Positions 44,140-46,487 of a stretch of 46,487 bases of DNA are shown here, piece after piece. The notes beneath the pieces are model-generated. The model did no database searches and was not told the DNA's origin. It saw nothing but the letters and a program-made list of their open reading frames with translations. Position 1 is the stretch's first letter. Every line of letters begins with the position of its first letter. Both the position numbers and the translations under genes were made by a program. Source of the stretch: Marinomonas transparens (GTDB lineage Bacteria; Pseudomonadota; Gammaproteobacteria; Pseudomonadales; Marinomonadaceae); contig NZ_JAEMNX010000029.1 in NCBI RefSeq assembly GCF_016463975.1, positions 1 through 46,487 of the forward strand, given 5' to 3'.

Positions 44140-44649
44140 TTAGATTTTTACTTGAACACTGCAATAAATATTTACTGTAAATCTACATACTGTTTGCTCT
44201 TCTGCATTGCTTAGAACATAGCCATGCCCCTTAATGGCAACAGAACTTTCTTTGCCGGTTTTAATGGTGTTATCTATCGTTTGCGCTACTTTTTGAACTT
44301 CATCACAATAAAAGAAAACTCTGCCTTTTGGCTTTTTAATAAAATCGATGGAATAGTGCTGACTAATTACCCGGCAGGTTTTTAGATTCTTAGTTAGTTT
44401 ATGAATTATATAAAAAACGCATAATTCAGCACCTATATTAATGGCGCCAAAATACATTGATTTGTATATATTTTTTGTGGATCGGTTAAGGGGGATGCTA
44501 ACAATGGCAACGTTTTTGTCAAAGCTATCAATTCTTGGTGACACTTTGAGTAATAACGGGGTTGTAAAAAAACTATATAATTTGATTTTTAGGTTGTCTG
44601 ATAGCTTTTCAAAGAAATTAAAGCTAGATATCGCGTCCTTATTTTTCAT
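44140..44649 (-). CDS. Hot-dog fold protein, DUF4442/YiiD-C-like
   Basis: The core NIYKSMYFGAINIGAELCVFY and the later VISQHYSIDFIKKPKGRVFFYC and VAIKGHGYVL follow the DUF4442 pattern, a branch of the hot-dog thioesterase superfamily. The ATG at 44649 has AAGGGT seven bases upstream and lies just after the Coq4-like stop, so translation is probably coupled. 169 residues, AT-rich, unlike the core genes. The acyl substrate is unknown. Confidence 0.78.
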   Translation of the reverse strand: MKNKDAISSFNFFEKLSDNLKIKLYSFFTTPLLLKVSPRIDSFDKNVAIVSIPLNRSTKNIYKSMYFGAINIGAELCVFYIIHKLTKNLKTCRVISQHYSIDFIKKPKGRVFFYCDEVQKVAQTIDNTIKTGKESSVAIKGHGYVLSNAEEQTVCRFTVNIYCSVQVKI

Positions 44650-44651
44650 TA

Positions 44652-45374
44652 TCAACCCTTATAATTAAATTTTGAACACATGACTTCCTTTGCAGCGTTA
44701 AGGTCGATATTCAGCTCTTTCCTGACTTCCTCTATATCTTTATCCCAGTATTTTTCCCAATCAATTATAAATAGTTGTTTAGTACTCTTTCCTAGGTAAA
44801 AGCCTTCTATGAGGGCTTCAAAAATGCTATGTAAATAATGCTGTTTTGTGAAGCAGGCTGACAAAATTCCGGTACAGATGGAAATAGTAGAAGGGTAATA
44901 GTGCTCAATTTGAGCCGTTGTGAATGCCGCTACTTTAATTTCACCAACGTATAAAGTATCCGCATTTAGCAATGCATGGTAAATATCATGGGTTAGTACT
45001 ATTCTTTTAACTGAGTATGAATAATCAGAATTAGATTTTAATGATTGTATTTGATCAACTGAATCTTCATTGTCTTTAAGTATGTTATACAGATGATGAC
45101 CAAGAGTGTTTTCTGGTAGTTTTTTCAATGCCTCGATATCGATATCAATATTCTTCTTTGAACGTATAGTATCGGCCATTCTGTCGTCTTGCCGAAGCCA
45201 ATCGATAAATGTTTTCCTACATTTTGGGTATGTATGGGGCAAGATAAAATTACCCAGTGCATTTGAAAAATCTGAGGTTTCTCGAAAAATAAATTTATAT
45301 AGTTTAAAGAAAGCGATAGTCCGCTTTATATAGGCAAAGATTCTATTTGGTATAGCACTTATCGCGTCGCTCAT
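44652..45374 (-). CDS. Coq4-like protein
   Basis: The metal-binding motif HDxxHx11E is complete: H129, D130, H133 and E145 in THDIYHALLNADTLYVGE. LPENTLGHHLYNIL before it and IKVAAFTTAQ after it are also as in Coq4. Eukaryotic COQ4 removes and replaces the C1 carboxyl of the ubiquinone precursor; bacterial relatives are less studied. This one (240 residues) is AT-rich, has an N-terminal basic and aromatic region, and is paired with a hot-dog protein. A main ubiquinone role is not implied. Confidence 0.82.
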   Translation of the reverse strand: MSDAISAIPNRIFAYIKRTIAFFKLYKFIFRETSDFSNALGNFILPHTYPKCRKTFIDWLRQDDRMADTIRSKKNIDIDIEALKKLPENTLGHHLYNILKDNEDSVDQIQSLKSNSDYSYSVKRIVLTHDIYHALLNADTLYVGEIKVAAFTTAQIEHYYPSTISICTGILSACFTKQHYLHSIFEALIEGFYLGKSTKQLFIIDWEKYWDKDIEEVRKELNIDLNAAKEVMCSKFNYKG

Positions 45375-45558
45375 TTTAATACTTCTATTTTCAAAATGTA
45401 GAGTTGATTTGTGTGTTATTTATGTGTTAATAGAACCATTAAAACGCTACATCAAATTCTATACTCCGTCAACCCCTGTTTAAAGTCCGCCGCTTGTGTG
45501 TTTATTCATGCGTTACTTTGTGCTTTTAAGTCGTTTTTCTTTTGAAGAGTGAGTGAAT

Positions 45559-45590
45559 GGTATTTAAACAGGCTGGTATTTAAACAGGCC
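45559..45590 (+). repeat. Tandem repeat, two copies of a 16-mer
   Basis: GGTATTTAAACAGGCT is followed directly by GGTATTTAAACAGGCC, differing only in the last base. Confidence 0.9.
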
Positions 45591-45631
45591 ATATATGGAT
45601 GCTCCGGCTAGGTCAAGGCCGCACTCAATCG

Positions 45632-45659
45632 AATCACTCTTTTTAGGGTGATTTTTTTT
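45632..45659 (+). terminator. Terminator-like hairpin
   Basis: AATCAC at 45632-45637 pairs with GTGATT at 45648-45653, with further T bases after it. No gene on the plus strand ends nearby, so it may be left over from a lost gene. Confidence 0.55.
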
Positions 45660-45935
45660 GTTTTCTTATTAACCGATCTGGATCTTTTCTAGTCGATCAT
45701 CGTTGATGAAGGGTCGTACTGCCATATATCCGGCCTATTTATGAAAACACCTTTTTGTCGGTTTTCTGGCCCTAATGAGATCCGTACTTAGCTGTCTCAA
45801 ACACCCACTCGACTTACTAGAGTCTTGGCCTGTACAGACTATTGCTAAGTGCGGAAAACCCGCTTTTACATCATGCTTTCATCGACATAGGTAAATCGTT
45901 TTCAGTTTATCTATTTCTTTTTTTATTTATGATCA

Positions 45936-46487
45936 TTAAACCGTGGTAGCTCGATAATCTTCGTTTCGTTGAAGTAGTATCCATGCTAATCGAGCAAGGC
46001 GATTGGCAATGGCGACAACGGCTTTATTTTTTCCTCGACGCTCAACAATCTGTTGAATCCATACGGACAGCTTGTCTGTTTTGCCTTTTGTTCTGTGCAG
46101 CAAGGTACGAGCACCGTGAATCAGTTGTTTGCGTAAATACCGATTTCCTCGTTTCGTAATTCCACCATTAAATGACTTTTCTCCACTGGCATATTGTTTA
46201 GGTGTGACGCCAAGCCAAACAGACAGATCTCTTGGTTTACCAAACTGGCTGCCGTTACCAATGGAGGAAAATAAGGCTGTAGCATTAAGAACACCAATAC
46301 CGGGTAAGGTCATTAAATGTTGACACAATGGGTTATCTTGTACGTAGTTTTTCAGCTCTTTTTCTATCGATAAACTTCGTCGACTCAGACTATCAAACTC
46401 TTCTTTGGCCTCCGCTAACTGCAATTTCATACGAGACGTTAAACGTGATTCAGCTGGGTCAAGTAAAAGGGAAACATGCTGCTTAAA
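45936..46487 (-). CDS. IS110 family transposase, C-terminal part (cut by window edge)
   Basis: The frame is open through the right edge. The Transposase_20 domain is clear: LMTLPGIGVLNATALFSSIG, FGKPRDLSVWLGVTPKQY, SGEKSFNGGITKRGNRYLRK and the serine-region helix toward NRLARLAWILLQ. IS110 elements move through a DEDD/serine transposase and a bridge RNA encoded in their flanking non-coding parts. Whether this copy is intact cannot be judged, since the N-terminal DEDD part is outside the window. Confidence 0.93.
   Translation of the reverse strand, partial: FKQHVSLLLDPAESRLTSRMKLQLAEAKEEFDSLSRRSLSIEKELKNYVQDNPLCQHLMTLPGIGVLNATALFSSIGNGSQFGKPRDLSVWLGVTPKQYASGEKSFNGGITKRGNRYLRKQLIHGARTLLHRTKGKTDKLSVWIQQIVERRGKNKAVVAIANRLARLAWILLQRNEDYRATTV

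Larger units (their letters stand above)
45375..45935. other. Intergenic region between the Coq4-like gene and the IS110 element
   Basis: Without a recognisable gene. It contains a tandem 16-mer (see separate entry), a hairpin with a T-run at 45632-45659, and the non-coding end of the IS110 element toward 45935, whose outer border I cannot place because IS110 elements lack clear inverted ends. Confidence 0.5.

Overview
The window reads as the chromosome of a marine gammaproteobacterium of the Oceanospirillales, most likely Marinomonas or a close relative. This is an inference from gene content and order (rnr-rlmB, divergent ppsR/ppsA, slyD, rsuA, a cobTSC-cobO group, a nickel superoxide dismutase operon) and from moderate GC; no rRNA or tRNA gene was found to confirm it.

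Layout. 1-2.7 kb: a two-partner secretion pair on the minus strand, transporter tpsB then the 5' part of exoprotein tpsA, which runs off the left edge. 3.0-7.1 kb: a 70-residue protein and a large exported protein with a LamG-like domain and a CXXCH motif. 7.4-9.9 kb: small housekeeping genes (CMD-family, MerR, ElaA, uracil-DNA glycosylase family, thioesterase). 10.0-14.0 kb: an accessory patch with a 210-bp IS5-type MITE, an orphan hypX, an AT-rich gap and the deleted remains of a TRAP transporter. 14.0-23.7 kb: core genes including slyD and a 1156-residue transporter-like hybrid histidine kinase. 23.8-26.2 kb: a toxin-antitoxin pair and a decayed second pair between inverted copies of a dispersed repeat. 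26.3-29.7 kb: LysE and YitT transporters, then a four-gene nickel superoxide dismutase operon behind a Fur-box-like site. 29.8-34.0 kb: cobalamin lower-ligand genes with a TRIC-like channel gene and an N-terminally truncated EEP nuclease. 34.0-41.4 kb: rlmB, rnr, ppsR and ppsA. 41.4-46.5 kb: a second accessory patch with a third repeat copy, an integron-type attC site between an RDD gene and a VOC gene, an ISL3 transposase relic with a nonsense codon, a hot-dog/Coq4-like gene pair and an IS110 transposase cut by the right edge.

How genes work together. TpsB would export TpsA. SodX would cleave the SodN prepeptide to expose the nickel hook; the Fur box suggests the operon is induced when iron is short. 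CobO, CobT, CobS and CobC supply adenosylation and lower-loop assembly of cobalamin; no cobU/cobP is in the window. PpsR switches PpsA on and off from the opposite side of a shared promoter region. RNase R and RlmB serve RNA turnover and ribosome modification.

I found no CRISPR array, prophage or recognisable defence system. The most unusual items are the hydrogenase-free HypX, the extra genes of the NiSOD operon, the Coq4/hot-dog pair, the large LamG/CXXCH exported protein and the lone attC site.
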